Source of the DNA: JBFKQC01 sp041627895
Lineage (GTDB): Bacteria > Pseudomonadota > Alphaproteobacteria > Rhodobacterales > Rhodobacteraceae
Direction of reading: 5' to 3'
Assembly: GCA_041627895.1 (NCBI GenBank)
Contig: JBFKQC010000003.1
Location: 65,062-129,061, forward strand
Length of the DNA: 64,000 nucleotides
The position numbers and the translations under genes are program-made. The notes below the pieces were generated by a model that was not told the DNA's origin, searched no databases, and saw nothing but the letters and a program-made list of their open reading frames with translations. Below, one piece after another: positions 54,027-63,511 of this stretch. Within the stretch, counting starts at the first letter, position 1, and the number at the start of each line of letters is the position of its first letter.

Positions 54027-54107
54027 GCCTTGGTCGGGCGATCCGCCGGACCGCCCGCAGGTCTTATGGAGTCTCGATCCCCAGATCAAGGGGAAAACCG
54101 CTCCCCG

Positions 54108-54431
54108 TCAGCTGTCGTCCTCGTCCGATGCGACATCGGCGATGTCGTCGAGCGAGACGTTGTCGTCGTCGTCGTCTTCAAGAAGGTCGTCGTCCATATC
54201 GCCGTCGTCGCCGTCCAGGACGTCGTCGTCATCGTCGACCAGTTCCATGTCGTCGTCGTTGTCGCCGCTTTTCTCGGCCTTCTCGGCAATCGCCACGCGC
54301 GTCTTGGTGCCGGTGTCCAGCGTGACGACTTCGCCCGTGTACGGGCTGACGATGGGGTCCTTGTTGAGGTCGTAAAAGCGCTTGCCGGTGGTCGGGCAGA
54401 CGCGCTTTGTTCCCCATTCTTCCTTGGGCAT
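54108..54431 (-). CDS. TIGR02300-type FYDLN protein with acidic tail
   Basis: A 107-residue protein. The N-terminal half has WGTKRVCPTTGKRFYDLNKDPIVSPYTGE, whose core KRFYDLN names the family (the FYDLN acid proteins of alphaproteobacteria). The C-terminal half, from about residue 58, is almost only Asp, Glu, Met, Val and Leu, and gives a net charge that is very negative. No function is known. The gene is on the same strand as, and upstream of, tRNA-Ala. Confidence 0.88.
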   Translation of the reverse strand: MPKEEWGTKRVCPTTGKRFYDLNKDPIVSPYTGEVVTLDTGTKTRVAIAEKAEKSGDNDDDMELVDDDDDVLDGDDGDMDDDLLEDDDDDNVSLDDIADVASDEDDS

Positions 54432-54601
54432 GCGCAGTCCTTTTTCGGTCGTCCGTCAGGGTCGTCTCAGGATGGCGTCCCCTGCCACAACCGCCAATGG
54501 CTGTCAAAGCCTTTTCTGGGGCCCGCCGGCGGGCCGATTTCCGCTGGTGCCGGACGCATGCGCCACTGTATCCTTGGGGTAACAACAATGCGGGGCGACA
54601 T

Positions 54602-55294
54602 ATGGGGCGGGCGGTGCTTGCGGGCAATCCTCCGGTGGAAATCACCCTGCGCCGGTCGGCGCGTGCGCGGCGCATCTCGCTGCGGGTCTCGGCGCTTGAC
54701 GGGCGTGTCACGCTGTCGCTTCCGAGCCGGATGGACGCGGCCGAGGCGCTGGCCTTCGCCGAAGAGAAATCCGACTGGATTCGGCGGCATCTGGCCCGCC
54801 GCGAGGACCCGCAGGACGTCTCGATCGGCGGCATGCTGATGTTCCGCGGTGCAGAATTGCCGGTCGTGGCCGGCCGGGGCCACCGCGCGGTGCAGCGGGA
54901 CGGCGCCATCGTGGTTCCGGGCGCGCCCGGCATGGCGGCGGCGCGGCTGAAGGCGTTCCTGGTGGCAGAGGCCCGCGCCGCGCTGACCGCGGCCAGCCGG
55001 CGCCACGCCGCGGAGCTCGGCCGCGACTTCGGCCGGATCACCCTGCGCGACACGCGATCGCGCTGGGGGTCGTGTTCGTCCCGCGGCGACCTGATGTTTT
55101 CCTGGCGGCTGGTCATGGCGCCCCCCGAGGTGCTGGACTATGTCGCTGCGCACGAGGTCGCGCATCTGTGCGAGATGAACCATTCACCCGCCTTCTGGGC
55201 GCTGGTCGACGGGCTTTGCCCGGACTACGCCCTGCCGCGCCGCTGGCTGCGCGACAACGGGCAGCTTCTGCACCGTTACCGCTTCGGCGATTGA
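54602..55294 (+). CDS. YgjP/SprT-like zinc metallopeptidase (DUF45)
   Basis: A 230-residue protein. The zinc motif HEVAHLCEMNHSPAFW gives HExxH plus a third His, as in the YgjP family. Upstream are RSARARRISLRVS and RDTRSRWGSCSSRGDLMFSWRL, the conserved strand and WGSCS block. The family is a minigluzincin-type peptidase; in some species it neighbours restriction genes, but here it does not. The start is ATG 54602; the frame is open to 54407 without convincing coding signs. There is no signal peptide. Confidence 0.88.
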   Translation: MGRAVLAGNPPVEITLRRSARARRISLRVSALDGRVTLSLPSRMDAAEALAFAEEKSDWIRRHLARREDPQDVSIGGMLMFRGAELPVVAGRGHRAVQRDGAIVVPGAPGMAAARLKAFLVAEARAALTAASRRHAAELGRDFGRITLRDTRSRWGSCSSRGDLMFSWRLVMAPPEVLDYVAAHEVAHLCEMNHSPAFWALVDGLCPDYALPRRWLRDNGQLLHRYRFGD

Positions 55295-55325
55295 CGTGGG
55301 GCGCCTGGCGCGGGAAGCTGGGTCC

Positions 55326-55976
55326 ATGTTGATCCAGAACCGCCCCGGAGAGGCGGCCGTTTCGGCCCATGATCGGGTCTACCGGACGCTGCGCAGCCGC
55401 ATCATGCACGGAGAACTGGCGCCGGGCACGCCGATGACCCTGCGCGGGATCGGCGCCGAGTTCGGCGTGTCGATGACGCCCGCGCGCGAGGCGGTGCGGC
55501 GGCTAACGGCAGAGGGCGCGCTGACGCTGTCGTCTTCGGGCCGGATCTCGACGCCCGAATTGTCGAACGAGCGGATCGAGGAACTGGCGGCGGTGCGCGC
55601 ACTGCTAGAGCCGGAACTTGCCAGCCGCGCGTTGCCGCGCGCCCATATCGCACTGCTCGAGCGGCTGCAGACGATCAACGCCACGATCGCCGAGGCCGTC
55701 GCGAAGCGCGACGCGGTGGGCTATATCCGGACCAATCTCGAGTTCCACCGCACGCTCTATCTTCGCGCTCAGGCCCCGGCGATGCTGGCGATGGCGGAAA
55801 CCGTATGGCTGCAGCTTGGCCCGACGATGCGCAAGCTTTACGGACGGCTGAGCCGGACCGAGGTACCGCACAACCACAAGCTGATCGTGGCGGCCTTGCG
55901 TGCGGGCGACGAGCCGGGGCTGCGCCTCGCGGTGCGGACCGATGTGACCCACGGGTTGCGGATGCTCCTCGCTTGA
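55326..55976 (+). CDS. GntR-family transcriptional regulator, FadR/FCD subfamily
   Basis: A 216-residue regulator. The winged helix at about residues 20-75 has VYRTLRSRIMHGELAPG and the recognition part EFGVSMTPAREAVRRLTAEGAL. The C-terminal helical FCD domain has LEPELASRALPRA, NLEFHRTLY (a usual metal-ligand His) and HNHKLIVAALRAGD. FCD regulators respond to small acids and usually control a neighbouring catabolic gene; here the coupled RibD-like reductase is the closest candidate. ATG 55326 is used, with GTG 55296 possible. Confidence 0.9.
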   Translation: MLIQNRPGEAAVSAHDRVYRTLRSRIMHGELAPGTPMTLRGIGAEFGVSMTPAREAVRRLTAEGALTLSSSGRISTPELSNERIEELAAVRALLEPELASRALPRAHIALLERLQTINATIAEAVAKRDAVGYIRTNLEFHRTLYLRAQAPAMLAMAETVWLQLGPTMRKLYGRLSRTEVPHNHKLIVAALRAGDEPGLRLAVRTDVTHGLRMLLA

Positions 55977-56518
55977 CCACCGGGCATGTGTTCATCGCGG
56001 TGTCGCTCGACGGGTTCATCGCCCGGCCCGACGGCGGCATCGACTGGCTGAGCAATGACGAACACGGTACCCCGGACCAGAAGGGCGAGGATTACGGCTG
56101 TGCCGCGTTCATGGCGCGGATGGACGGGATCGTGATGGGCCGCGCCAGCTTCGAGACCGTGGCCGGCTTCGCGACCTGGCCCTACCCGCAACCGGTGATC
56201 GTGCTGAGCGGCAGCCTGCGGCAGGCGGATCTGCCCGGGCGGCTGCGGCGGAAGGTGCGGTTGATGTCGGGGAATCCGCGCGAGGTGCTCGGCACCCTGG
56301 CCGGCGAGGGCTGGGCGCGGGCCTACGTGGACGGCGGCGAGACCATCCGGCGGTTTCTGCGCGCCGGCTGCATCGCCGACATGGTCATCACCCGCCTGCC
56401 GGTGCTGATCGGACGCGGGCGGCCGCTGTTCGGCCCGGTGGAATCGGACCTGTGGCTGACCCATGCCGGGACCCACAGTTATGCGGGCGGTCTGGTGCAA
56501 AGCCGCTATGTGGTCTGA
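55973..56518 (+). CDS. RibD C-terminal/dihydrofolate reductase-like protein
   Basis: A 181-residue protein with the fold of the RibD C-terminal domain: HVFIAVSLDGFIARPDGGIDWL at the start, DGIVMGRASFETV, PVIVLSG and then AYVDGGETIRRFLRAG and TRLPVLIGRGRPLFG. Family members are NADPH-dependent reductases, few of known substrate. I start at TTG 55973, which overlaps the stop of the GntR gene (TTGA); GTG 55988 would cut the first strand. The overlap suggests joint expression with the regulator. Confidence 0.85.
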   Translation: MTTGHVFIAVSLDGFIARPDGGIDWLSNDEHGTPDQKGEDYGCAAFMARMDGIVMGRASFETVAGFATWPYPQPVIVLSGSLRQADLPGRLRRKVRLMSGNPREVLGTLAGEGWARAYVDGGETIRRFLRAGCIADMVITRLPVLIGRGRPLFGPVESDLWLTHAGTHSYAGGLVQSRYVV

Positions 56519-56656
56519 CGGCAGGGCGCCGCGCGCGCGTCACGGCTCGTTGTCAGCTGGTTCGCCCGTGGCACCGCACGACAGCGTGATCCGCCCGGCG
56601 ATGACCGGCGAGAAGATTCGCGCTACGTTCCGCGGACAGCGCAACGGAGCCACCCG

Positions 56657-57325
56657 ATGACACCGACCCTGACCCGCCGCCAGTTGCTGGCCGCGCTCGC
56701 CGCAGCCCCCGCCGGGGCGGTTCCCCTTGCCCTTGCGTCGCGGGCACAGGAGGCCGGGCTGATCACCGGCAATGTCTGCCTGGTGCAGGCCGAGACCGCC
56801 GAGGGGCCGTTCTATGTCGATCCCGGCCTCGTCCGCCGGGACATCACCGGGGGCCGGGCGGGAACGCCGCTGGTACTGAGGCTGCAGGTCGTCTCGCAGG
56901 GCTGCGAGCCGGTCGCGGGGGCGCGGGTCGACGTCTGGCACTGCGATGCGGGCGGCGTCTATAGCGGGGTGCGCTCGGCGATCGCGGACGCGCGCGGCGA
57001 AACCTTCCTGCGCGGCACCCAGATGACCGACGCCACGGGCATCGCCGCCTTCGACACGGTCTATCCCGGCTGGTATCCGGGCCGCACGCCGCACATCCAC
57101 TACAAGGTCTATCTTGGCGATCGGACCGCGCTGACCAGCCAGTTGTTCTTTCCCGATAGCGTCAGCGACCAGGTCTACCGAAACGGCGGCGCCTATCGGA
57201 ACGGTCCGGCCGACAGGTTGAACGGGCAGGACGGCATCGCCCGCCGGGCCGGGGTGGCGGCGGTGGCCGCGGTAGCCGGGACAACCGAGGCGTTGACCGC
57301 CGATCTGGTTGTCGGGATCGCGTGA
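56657..57325 (+). CDS. Tat-exported intradiol ring-cleavage dioxygenase
   Basis: A 222-residue protein with a twin-arginine signal (TRRQLLAALAAAPAG) and cleavage near SRAQ. The ferric-iron ligands of intradiol dioxygenases are present: Tyr102 in GVYSG, Tyr140 in GWYPG and the His146/His148 pair in PHIHYKV. It is similar to the beta chain of protocatechuate 3,4-dioxygenase but exported and encoded alone. Such extracytoplasmic members have been linked to aromatic or lignin-derived compounds; the substrate here is unknown. ATG 56657 starts it, with 138 bases of leader after the RibD-like gene. Confidence 0.9.
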   Translation: MTPTLTRRQLLAALAAAPAGAVPLALASRAQEAGLITGNVCLVQAETAEGPFYVDPGLVRRDITGGRAGTPLVLRLQVVSQGCEPVAGARVDVWHCDAGGVYSGVRSAIADARGETFLRGTQMTDATGIAAFDTVYPGWYPGRTPHIHYKVYLGDRTALTSQLFFPDSVSDQVYRNGGAYRNGPADRLNGQDGIARRAGVAAVAAVAGTTEALTADLVVGIA

Positions 57326-57353
57326 CCGGGCAAGCCCGGCCCGCCCTTGACGC

Positions 57354-58742
57354 TCAGCTGTGGATCGGCCCGTCGCCGCAGGCCAGGGCCGCTTCGCGCA
57401 CGGCTTCGGAATAGGTCGGGTGCGCGTGGCAGGTGCGGGCCAGGTCTTCGGCCGCGGCGCCGAATTCCATCGCGACGCAGACTTCGTGGATCAGATCGCC
57501 CGCTGCGGGGCCGATGATGTGGGCGCCCAGAATCCGGTCGGTCTCGGCATCGGCCAGCAGCTTGACGAAACCCTCGCCGGCGAAGACCGCCTTGGCGCGG
57601 CCGTTGCCCATGAAGCTGAACTTGCCGACCTTGTACTTGCGCCCCTTCTCTTTCAGCGTCTCTTCGGTCTCGCCGACGCTGGCGACCTCGGGATGGGTGT
57701 AGACCACGCCGGGGATCACGCCATAGTTCACGTGTCCCGCCTGACCGGCCAGGATTTCGGCGACCGCCATGCCTTCGTCCTCGGCCTTGTGCGCCAGCAT
57801 CGGCCCGGCGATGCAATCGCCGATGGCGTATATGCCCTTGATATTGGTCGCATAATGCGCGTCGGTCTCGATCACGCCGCGCTTGTCCTGTTTCACCCCC
57901 AACTCGGCCAGCCCGAGGCCATCGGTAAAGGGTTTACGGCCCGTGGCGACCAGCACGACGTCGGCGTCAAGCACCGCTTCCTCGTCGTTCTTGCGCAGCT
58001 TGTAGGTAACCTTGGCCTTGTTCCGGGCCGTCTCGACGCCCTGCACCGCCGCGCCGAGGATGAAGCCAAGCCCCTGTTTCTTCAGCGTTCTCTGGAAGGT
58101 CTTCGCAGTGTCGGCGTCCATGCCGGGGGTGATGTGGTCGAGGTATTCGACCACCGTCACCTCGGACCCCAGGCGGGCATAGACGCTGCCCATTTCCAGC
58201 CCGATCACGCCGGCGCCGATCACCACCATCTTCTTCGGTATCTTCGCCAGCGCCAGCGCGCCGGTGGAAGAAACCACAATCTTTTCATCAACTTCCACGC
58301 CAGGGATCGTGGTGTAGTCGGACCCGCTGGCGATCACGACGGCCTTGGCCTGGTGCACCTCGCCGCCGACCTTGACCTGGCCGGGCCCGGGGATCGAACC
58401 CCAGCCCTTCAGCCAGTCTATCTTGTTCTTCTTGAACAGAAACTCGATGCCCTTCGTGTTCTGGCCGATGACGTCGTCCTTGTAGCCGAGCATCGTCTTC
58501 CAGTCGACGCTGGGCGCCTTTCCCTTCAGCCCCATCTTCGCGAAATTGTGTTGCGATTCATGGAGTTGGTGGCTGGCATGCAAAAGCGCCTTCGAGGGGA
58601 TGCAACCCACGTTCAGGCAGGTCCCGCCCAGCGTCTCGCGGCCCTCGACACAGGCGGTTTTAAGGCCCAGCTGGGCGCAGCGGATGGCGCAGACATATCC
58701 GCCGGGTCCGGCGCCGATTACGATGACGTCATAGCTGGGCAT
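57354..58742 (-). CDS. lpdA: dihydrolipoyl dehydrogenase (E3)
   Basis: A 462-residue flavoprotein that reoxidises the dihydrolipoyl groups of 2-oxo acid dehydrogenases with NAD. The FAD motif is VIGAGPGGYVCAI at 8-20, the redox disulfide is Cys42/Cys47 in GGTCLNVGCIPSK, the NAD motif is VVIGAGVIGLEMGSVYARLG-like in mid-chain, and the C-terminal dimer interface has the catalytic HAHPTYSEA. It follows sucB in the same direction, so it most likely serves the 2-oxoglutarate complex. Confidence 0.95.
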   Translation of the reverse strand: MPSYDVIVIGAGPGGYVCAIRCAQLGLKTACVEGRETLGGTCLNVGCIPSKALLHASHQLHESQHNFAKMGLKGKAPSVDWKTMLGYKDDVIGQNTKGIEFLFKKNKIDWLKGWGSIPGPGQVKVGGEVHQAKAVVIASGSDYTTIPGVEVDEKIVVSSTGALALAKIPKKMVVIGAGVIGLEMGSVYARLGSEVTVVEYLDHITPGMDADTAKTFQRTLKKQGLGFILGAAVQGVETARNKAKVTYKLRKNDEEAVLDADVVLVATGRKPFTDGLGLAELGVKQDKRGVIETDAHYATNIKGIYAIGDCIAGPMLAHKAEDEGMAVAEILAGQAGHVNYGVIPGVVYTHPEVASVGETEETLKEKGRKYKVGKFSFMGNGRAKAVFAGEGFVKLLADAETDRILGAHIIGPAAGDLIHEVCVAMEFGAAAEDLARTCHAHPTYSEAVREAALACGDGPIHS

Positions 58743-58767
58743 GGGGCCTCCTGGGGTCGATTTTCGA

Positions 58768-58798
58768 CGTCGGTATCACGTCGGTATCACGTCGGTAT
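58768..58798. repeat. 11-bp direct repeat, 2.8 copies
   Basis: CGTCGGTATCA occurs at 58768-58778 and 58779-58789, and CGTCGGTAT at 58790-58798, back to back in the 151-base spacer between sucB and lpdA. It lies 26 bases upstream of the lpdA start on the minus strand. Confidence 0.75.
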
Positions 58799-58893
58799 TG
58801 CGTATGTGCGAAATGCGCCATTCAGCCGCCGCGATCGGTGTGCGAAACCACGCACTCTACGCCGGGCGTCCACGGCTGTGCCTGAGCGCACCG

Positions 58894-60486
58894 TCAAAGG
58901 TCCATCAACAGCCGCCGCGGATCCTCCAGCGCGTCCTTGACCCGCACCAGGAACGTCACCGCGCCCTTGCCGTCGACGATGCGGTGATCGTAGCTGAGCG
59001 CCAGGTACATCATCGGCCGGGCCTCGATCTTGCCGTCGACCACCATGGGCCGCTGCTGGATCTTGTGCATGCCGAGGATGCCCGATTGCGGCGGGTTCAG
59101 GATCGGGCTGGACATCAGCGAGCCGTAGACGCCGCCGTTCGAGATCGTGAAGGTGCCGCCCTGCATTTCGGCCATGCTGAGCTTGCCGTCGCGGGCGCGC
59201 AGGCCCAGTTCGGCGATCTTCTTCTCGATCGCGGCAAAGCTCATCTGGTCGGCGTCGCGCACCACGGGCACCACAAGGCCCTGCGGCGTGCCGACGGCGA
59301 CGCCCATATGCACGAAGCTCTTGTAGACGATGTCGGTGCCGTCGATTTCGGCATTGACGTCGGGCACTTCCCTCAGCGCGTGGCAGCAGGCCTTCACGAA
59401 GAACGACATGAAGCCCATCTTCACGCCGTGCTTCTTTTCGAACTGGTCCTTGTACTGGTTCCGGATCGCCATGACCTCGGTCATGTCGACCTCGTTATAG
59501 GTGGTCAGGATCGCGGCGGTGTTTTGCGCGTCCTTCAGGCGGCGCGCGATGGTCTGGCGCAGGCGCGTCATGCGCACCCGTTCCTCGCGCGCGGCGTCTT
59601 CGGCCGGGACCGGGGCGCGCGGCGGGGCCTTGGCGGGTTCGGGCGCGGGCTGAGGCGCAGGCGCCTCGGCCTTGGGCGCCTTCAGCGCGGCCTGCACGTC
59701 TTGCTTCATCACCCGGCCGTCCTTGCCGGTGCCGGTCACGGCGTCGCGGTTGATCGCGTGTTCGGCCATCATCTTCTTGGCCGAGGGCGCGTCCTCGACG
59801 TCCTTTCCGGCGGGCGCCGCGGCGGAACCGGCCGTCTCGCCCACGGCCCCCTTCGCGGGCGAGGGGGCAGCCGCGCCCGCAGCGCCAGCGGTCATCACCG
59901 CCAGCCTGCCGCCGGCCTCGACGGTGGCTCCCTCGGGGGCCAGGATTTCGGCGAGCGTGCCGGAGGCCGGTGCAGGAACCTCGACCGAAACCTTGTCGGT
60001 TTCCAGTTCGCAGAGCATCTCGTCGGCAGCAACGCTGTCGCCCGCCTTCTTGAACCAGGTCGACACGGTCGCCTCGGTGACGCTTTCGCCGAGGGTCGGG
60101 ACCATCACATCGACGCTCTGGCCGCCGGCCTGGGGCGCCGGGGCCGGTTCCGCGGCGGCCGCGGGGGCCGGTTCCGCCGGGGCAGCGGGGGCCGGGACGG
60201 GTTCGGCCCTGGCCTCGCCGTTCGACTTCGGCGCCTCGCCCGCGGCGGCGCCTTCCGCGATCGTCGCCAGCAGGGCGTCGACCCCCACCGTATCGCCCTC
60301 GCCGGCGACGATCTCGCCCAGCGTTCCGGCGGCGGGCGACGGCACCTCGACCGTGACCTTGTCGGTTTCCAGCTCGCAGAGCATTTCGTCGACCGAAACG
60401 GCATCTCCCGGTTTCTTGAACCAGGTGGCGACAGTGGCCTCGGTGACGCTTTCGCCCAGCGTCGGTACGCGAACCTCGATGCTCAT
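58894..60486 (-). CDS. sucB: 2-oxoglutarate dehydrogenase E2, dihydrolipoyl succinyltransferase with two lipoyl domains
   Basis: A 530-residue E2 component. Two lipoyl domains are visible, residues 1-78 with the lipoylated Lys43 (ELETDKVTVEV) and 124-200 with Lys165 (ELETDKVSVEV), joined by Ala/Pro/Glu linkers. A peripheral-subunit binding domain follows at about 238-275, then the catalytic domain with SYDHRIVDGKGAV (His501, Asp505). Most SucB proteins have one lipoyl domain; the double form makes the protein about 100 residues longer. It starts six bases after the sucA stop. Confidence 0.94.
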   Translation of the reverse strand: MSIEVRVPTLGESVTEATVATWFKKPGDAVSVDEMLCELETDKVTVEVPSPAAGTLGEIVAGEGDTVGVDALLATIAEGAAAGEAPKSNGEARAEPVPAPAAPAEPAPAAAAEPAPAPQAGGQSVDVMVPTLGESVTEATVSTWFKKAGDSVAADEMLCELETDKVSVEVPAPASGTLAEILAPEGATVEAGGRLAVMTAGAAGAAAPSPAKGAVGETAGSAAAPAGKDVEDAPSAKKMMAEHAINRDAVTGTGKDGRVMKQDVQAALKAPKAEAPAPQPAPEPAKAPPRAPVPAEDAAREERVRMTRLRQTIARRLKDAQNTAAILTTYNEVDMTEVMAIRNQYKDQFEKKHGVKMGFMSFFVKACCHALREVPDVNAEIDGTDIVYKSFVHMGVAVGTPQGLVVPVVRDADQMSFAAIEKKIAELGLRARDGKLSMAEMQGGTFTISNGGVYGSLMSSPILNPPQSGILGMHKIQQRPMVVDGKIEARPMMYLALSYDHRIVDGKGAVTFLVRVKDALEDPRRLLMDL

Positions 60487-60492
60487 CTCTCT

Positions 60493-63447
60493 TTACCCTT
60501 CAATCCCGAGCGCCGCGTTCACCAGCGCCTCCTGTTGTGCCTTGTGCTGGCTGGCGAGCCCGGTGGCCGGCGAGGCCGAGGCCGGACGGCCGGTATAGAC
60601 GGGCCGCGTGTGGTCGGCCTTGATCCGGGTCAGCACCCATTCGATGTTCGGCTCGATGAAGGACCAGGCCCCCTGGTTCTTGGGCTCTTCCTGGCACCAG
60701 ATCATCGCGGCCGACTTGAAGCGGTCCAGTTCCTTCACGAGGCTGAGCGCGGGGAACGGATAGAACTGCTCGATCCGCATGATGTAGACGTCGTCGAGCC
60801 CGGCGGCATCGCGGGCCTCCAGCAGGTCGAAATAGACCTTGCCCGAGCACATCACGACGCGGCGGATCTGGTCGTCGGCCACCAGCTTGGTATCCGAGTT
60901 GCCCTTTTCGGCATCGTCCCACAGCACCCGGTGGAAACTGGAGCCGGTGACGAAATCCCCGGTCTCGCTGACACAAAGCCGGTGCCGCAGCAGCGACTTG
61001 GGCGTCATCAGCACCAGCGGCTTGCGGTAGGATCGGTGAAGCTGGCGGCGCAGGATGTGGAAGTAGTTCGCCGGCGTCGTGCAGTTGGCAACGATCCAGT
61101 TGTCCTCGGCGCACATCTGCAGGAACCGCTCCAGCCGGGCCGAACTGTGCTCGGGCCCCTGACCCTCGAAGCCGTGCGGCAGCAGCATCACCAGGCCGGA
61201 CATGCGCAGCCACTTGCGTTCGCCGGACGAGATGAACTGATCGAACATGATCTGCGCGCCGTTGGCGAAGTCGCCGAACTGCGCCTCCCACATCGTCAGC
61301 GCGTTGGGCTCGGCCAGCGAAAAGCCGTATTCGAAGCCAAGAACCGCGTATTCCGAGAGCATCGAGTCGATGACCTCGTACCGCGCCTGTCCCTCGCGGA
61401 TGTGGTTCAGCGGATAGAACCGGCCCTCGGCCTCTTGATCGACGATGCCGGAATGGCGCTGGCTGAATGTGCCACGGGTCGAATCCTGCCCGGACAGCCG
61501 CACCGGGTAACCCTCGGTCAGAAGCGATCCGAAGGCCAGAGCCTCGGCGGTCGCCCAGTCGAAGCCCTGGCCGTTCGAGAACATTTCCTTCTTGGCCTCG
61601 AGAATTCGGGCGACCGTGCGGTGCACCGGGTAGTTCTCGGGCAAGCGGGTCAGTGCGGCGCCGACCTCTGCCAGGGTCTCGGGCGTGATCGCGGTCTGGC
61701 CGCGCTGGTATTCCTCGCCCTCACGGTCGAGGTGGCTCCAGCGGCCGTCGAGCCAGTCGGCCTTGTTCGGCTGGTAGTTCTTGCCGGCCTCGAATTCCTC
61801 GTTCAGCTGTGCCTGGAACGCGGCCTTCATGTCCTCGATCTCGCCCTCGGGGATCAGGCCGTCGGCCACCAGCCGTTCGGTATAGATCTGCAGCGTGGTC
61901 TTGTGGGTCTTGATCCGGTTGTACATCACCGGGTTGGTGAACATCGGCTCGTCGCCCTCGTTGTGACCGAACCGGCGGTAGCAGAACATGTCGATCACCA
62001 CGTCCTTGCGGAACTTCTGTCGGTATTCGATGGCGACCCTGGCGGCATGCACCACCGCCTCGGGGTCGTCGCCGTTAACGTGGAAGATCGGCGCCTCGAC
62101 CATCAGCGCGATGTCGGTGGGATAGGGTGAAGAGCGCGAGAAATGCGGCGCCGTCGTAAACCCGATCTGGTTGTTCACGACGATGTGGATCGTGCCGCCG
62201 GTCTTGTGGCCGCGCAGCCCCGAAAGCCCGAAGCATTCCGCAACCACGCCCTGCCCGGCAAACGCCGCATCGCCGTGCAGCAGCACCGGCAACACCGAGG
62301 TGCGCCCGGTATCGTGGTTCTGGTCCTGCTTGGCGCGCGCCTTGCCCAGCACCACGGGGTTCACCGCCTCCAGGTGGCTGGGATTCGCGGTCAGGCTGAG
62401 ATGCACCTCGTTGCCGTCGAAGGTCCGGTCGGACGAGGCGCCGAGGTGGTATTTCACGTCACCCGAGCCGTCGACGTCCTCGGGTTTGAAGCTGCCGCCC
62501 TGGAACTCGTTGAAAATCGCCTTGTAGGGCTTGGCCATCACGTTGGCGAGAACCGAGAGCCGCCCGCGGTGCGGCATCCCGATCACGATGTCGGTGACGC
62601 CAAGCTGCCCGCCGCGCTTGATGATCTGCTCCATCGCCGGCACCAGCGCCTCGCCGCCGTCCAGCCCGAAGCGCTTGGTGCCCATGTACTTGACGTGCAG
62701 GAACTTCTCGAAGCCCTCGGCCTCGACCAGCTTGTTCAGGATCGCCCGGCGGCCCTCGCGGGTGAAGGCGATTTCCTTGCCGTAGCCCTCGATCCGTTCC
62801 TTCAGCCAGGCGGCCTGTTCCGGGTCGGAAATGTGCATGTACTGCAGCGCGAAGGTCCCGCAATAGGTGCGTTGCACGATATCGAGGATCTCGCGCAGCG
62901 AGCCGAATTCGAGCCCCAGGACGTTGTCGAGAAAGATCGGCCGGTCCCAGTCGGCCTCGGTGAAGCCGTAGGATCGCGGGTCCAGTTCCGGGTGCGGCGT
63001 GGCCTCGCGCATGCCCAGGGGGTCGAGATCGGCCACCAGATGGCCGCGGATGCGGTACGCCCGGATCAGCATCAGCGCGCGCATCGAATCGAGCACCGCC
63101 TGCTTGACCTGCGCGTCGGTGACTTCGACCTTTTGCTCGGCCGCCTTGGCCCTGATCTTCGTGGCGGCGGCCTTGCCGTCATCCTTGGCCCACTGCCCGT
63201 CTAGGGCCGCAGTCAGTTCGTCGGCGGGCTGCGGCGGCCAGTCGGTGCGCGCCCAGGACGGCCCCTCGGCCTCGCGCTTGACGGAAATCTCGTCGTCGCC
63301 CATCTGGCGGAAGAATTTTGCCCAGGCCTCGTCGACCGCGTTCGGGTCGTTGGCGAAGCGGGCATAGAGCTGGTCCAGATAAGCCGCATTGTGGCCCTGC
63401 ATGAAGCTGGATGCGTGGAACAGGTCGTTGGGGCTTTGTTCGGTCAT
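60493..63447 (-). CDS. sucA: 2-oxoglutarate dehydrogenase E1
   Basis: A 984-residue thiamine-diphosphate enzyme that decarboxylates 2-oxoglutarate and transfers the succinyl group to E2. The N-terminal NDLFHASSFMQGHNAAYLDQ resembles the E2-interacting segment; later blocks include GMPHRGRLSVLANVM, NNQIGFTTAP, GDDPEAVVHAAR, RRFGHNEGDEP and MLLPHGFEGQGPEHSSARLERFLQ. The length matches the family. The ATG at 63447 follows GGAGGAGC on the minus strand. The 64-base gap to sucD indicates an operon with it. Confidence 0.96.
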   Translation of the reverse strand: MTEQSPNDLFHASSFMQGHNAAYLDQLYARFANDPNAVDEAWAKFFRQMGDDEISVKREAEGPSWARTDWPPQPADELTAALDGQWAKDDGKAAATKIRAKAAEQKVEVTDAQVKQAVLDSMRALMLIRAYRIRGHLVADLDPLGMREATPHPELDPRSYGFTEADWDRPIFLDNVLGLEFGSLREILDIVQRTYCGTFALQYMHISDPEQAAWLKERIEGYGKEIAFTREGRRAILNKLVEAEGFEKFLHVKYMGTKRFGLDGGEALVPAMEQIIKRGGQLGVTDIVIGMPHRGRLSVLANVMAKPYKAIFNEFQGGSFKPEDVDGSGDVKYHLGASSDRTFDGNEVHLSLTANPSHLEAVNPVVLGKARAKQDQNHDTGRTSVLPVLLHGDAAFAGQGVVAECFGLSGLRGHKTGGTIHIVVNNQIGFTTAPHFSRSSPYPTDIALMVEAPIFHVNGDDPEAVVHAARVAIEYRQKFRKDVVIDMFCYRRFGHNEGDEPMFTNPVMYNRIKTHKTTLQIYTERLVADGLIPEGEIEDMKAAFQAQLNEEFEAGKNYQPNKADWLDGRWSHLDREGEEYQRGQTAITPETLAEVGAALTRLPENYPVHRTVARILEAKKEMFSNGQGFDWATAEALAFGSLLTEGYPVRLSGQDSTRGTFSQRHSGIVDQEAEGRFYPLNHIREGQARYEVIDSMLSEYAVLGFEYGFSLAEPNALTMWEAQFGDFANGAQIMFDQFISSGERKWLRMSGLVMLLPHGFEGQGPEHSSARLERFLQMCAEDNWIVANCTTPANYFHILRRQLHRSYRKPLVLMTPKSLLRHRLCVSETGDFVTGSSFHRVLWDDAEKGNSDTKLVADDQIRRVVMCSGKVYFDLLEARDAAGLDDVYIMRIEQFYPFPALSLVKELDRFKSAAMIWCQEEPKNQGAWSFIEPNIEWVLTRIKADHTRPVYTGRPASASPATGLASQHKAQQEALVNAALGIEG

Positions 63448-63511
63448 TTGCTCCTCCGGAGTTGGCCCGACCGGGCCGGCAGGGCGGACCGCGGCCCGCC
63501 ATGCATCTGTA

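Noticed and set aside
58741..62130. Very long open frame of over 1,100 codons on the plus strand
   Set aside because: It is wholly antisense to sucB and sucA, is rich in His, Gly and Arg as expected for a high-GC shadow, and has no family features.
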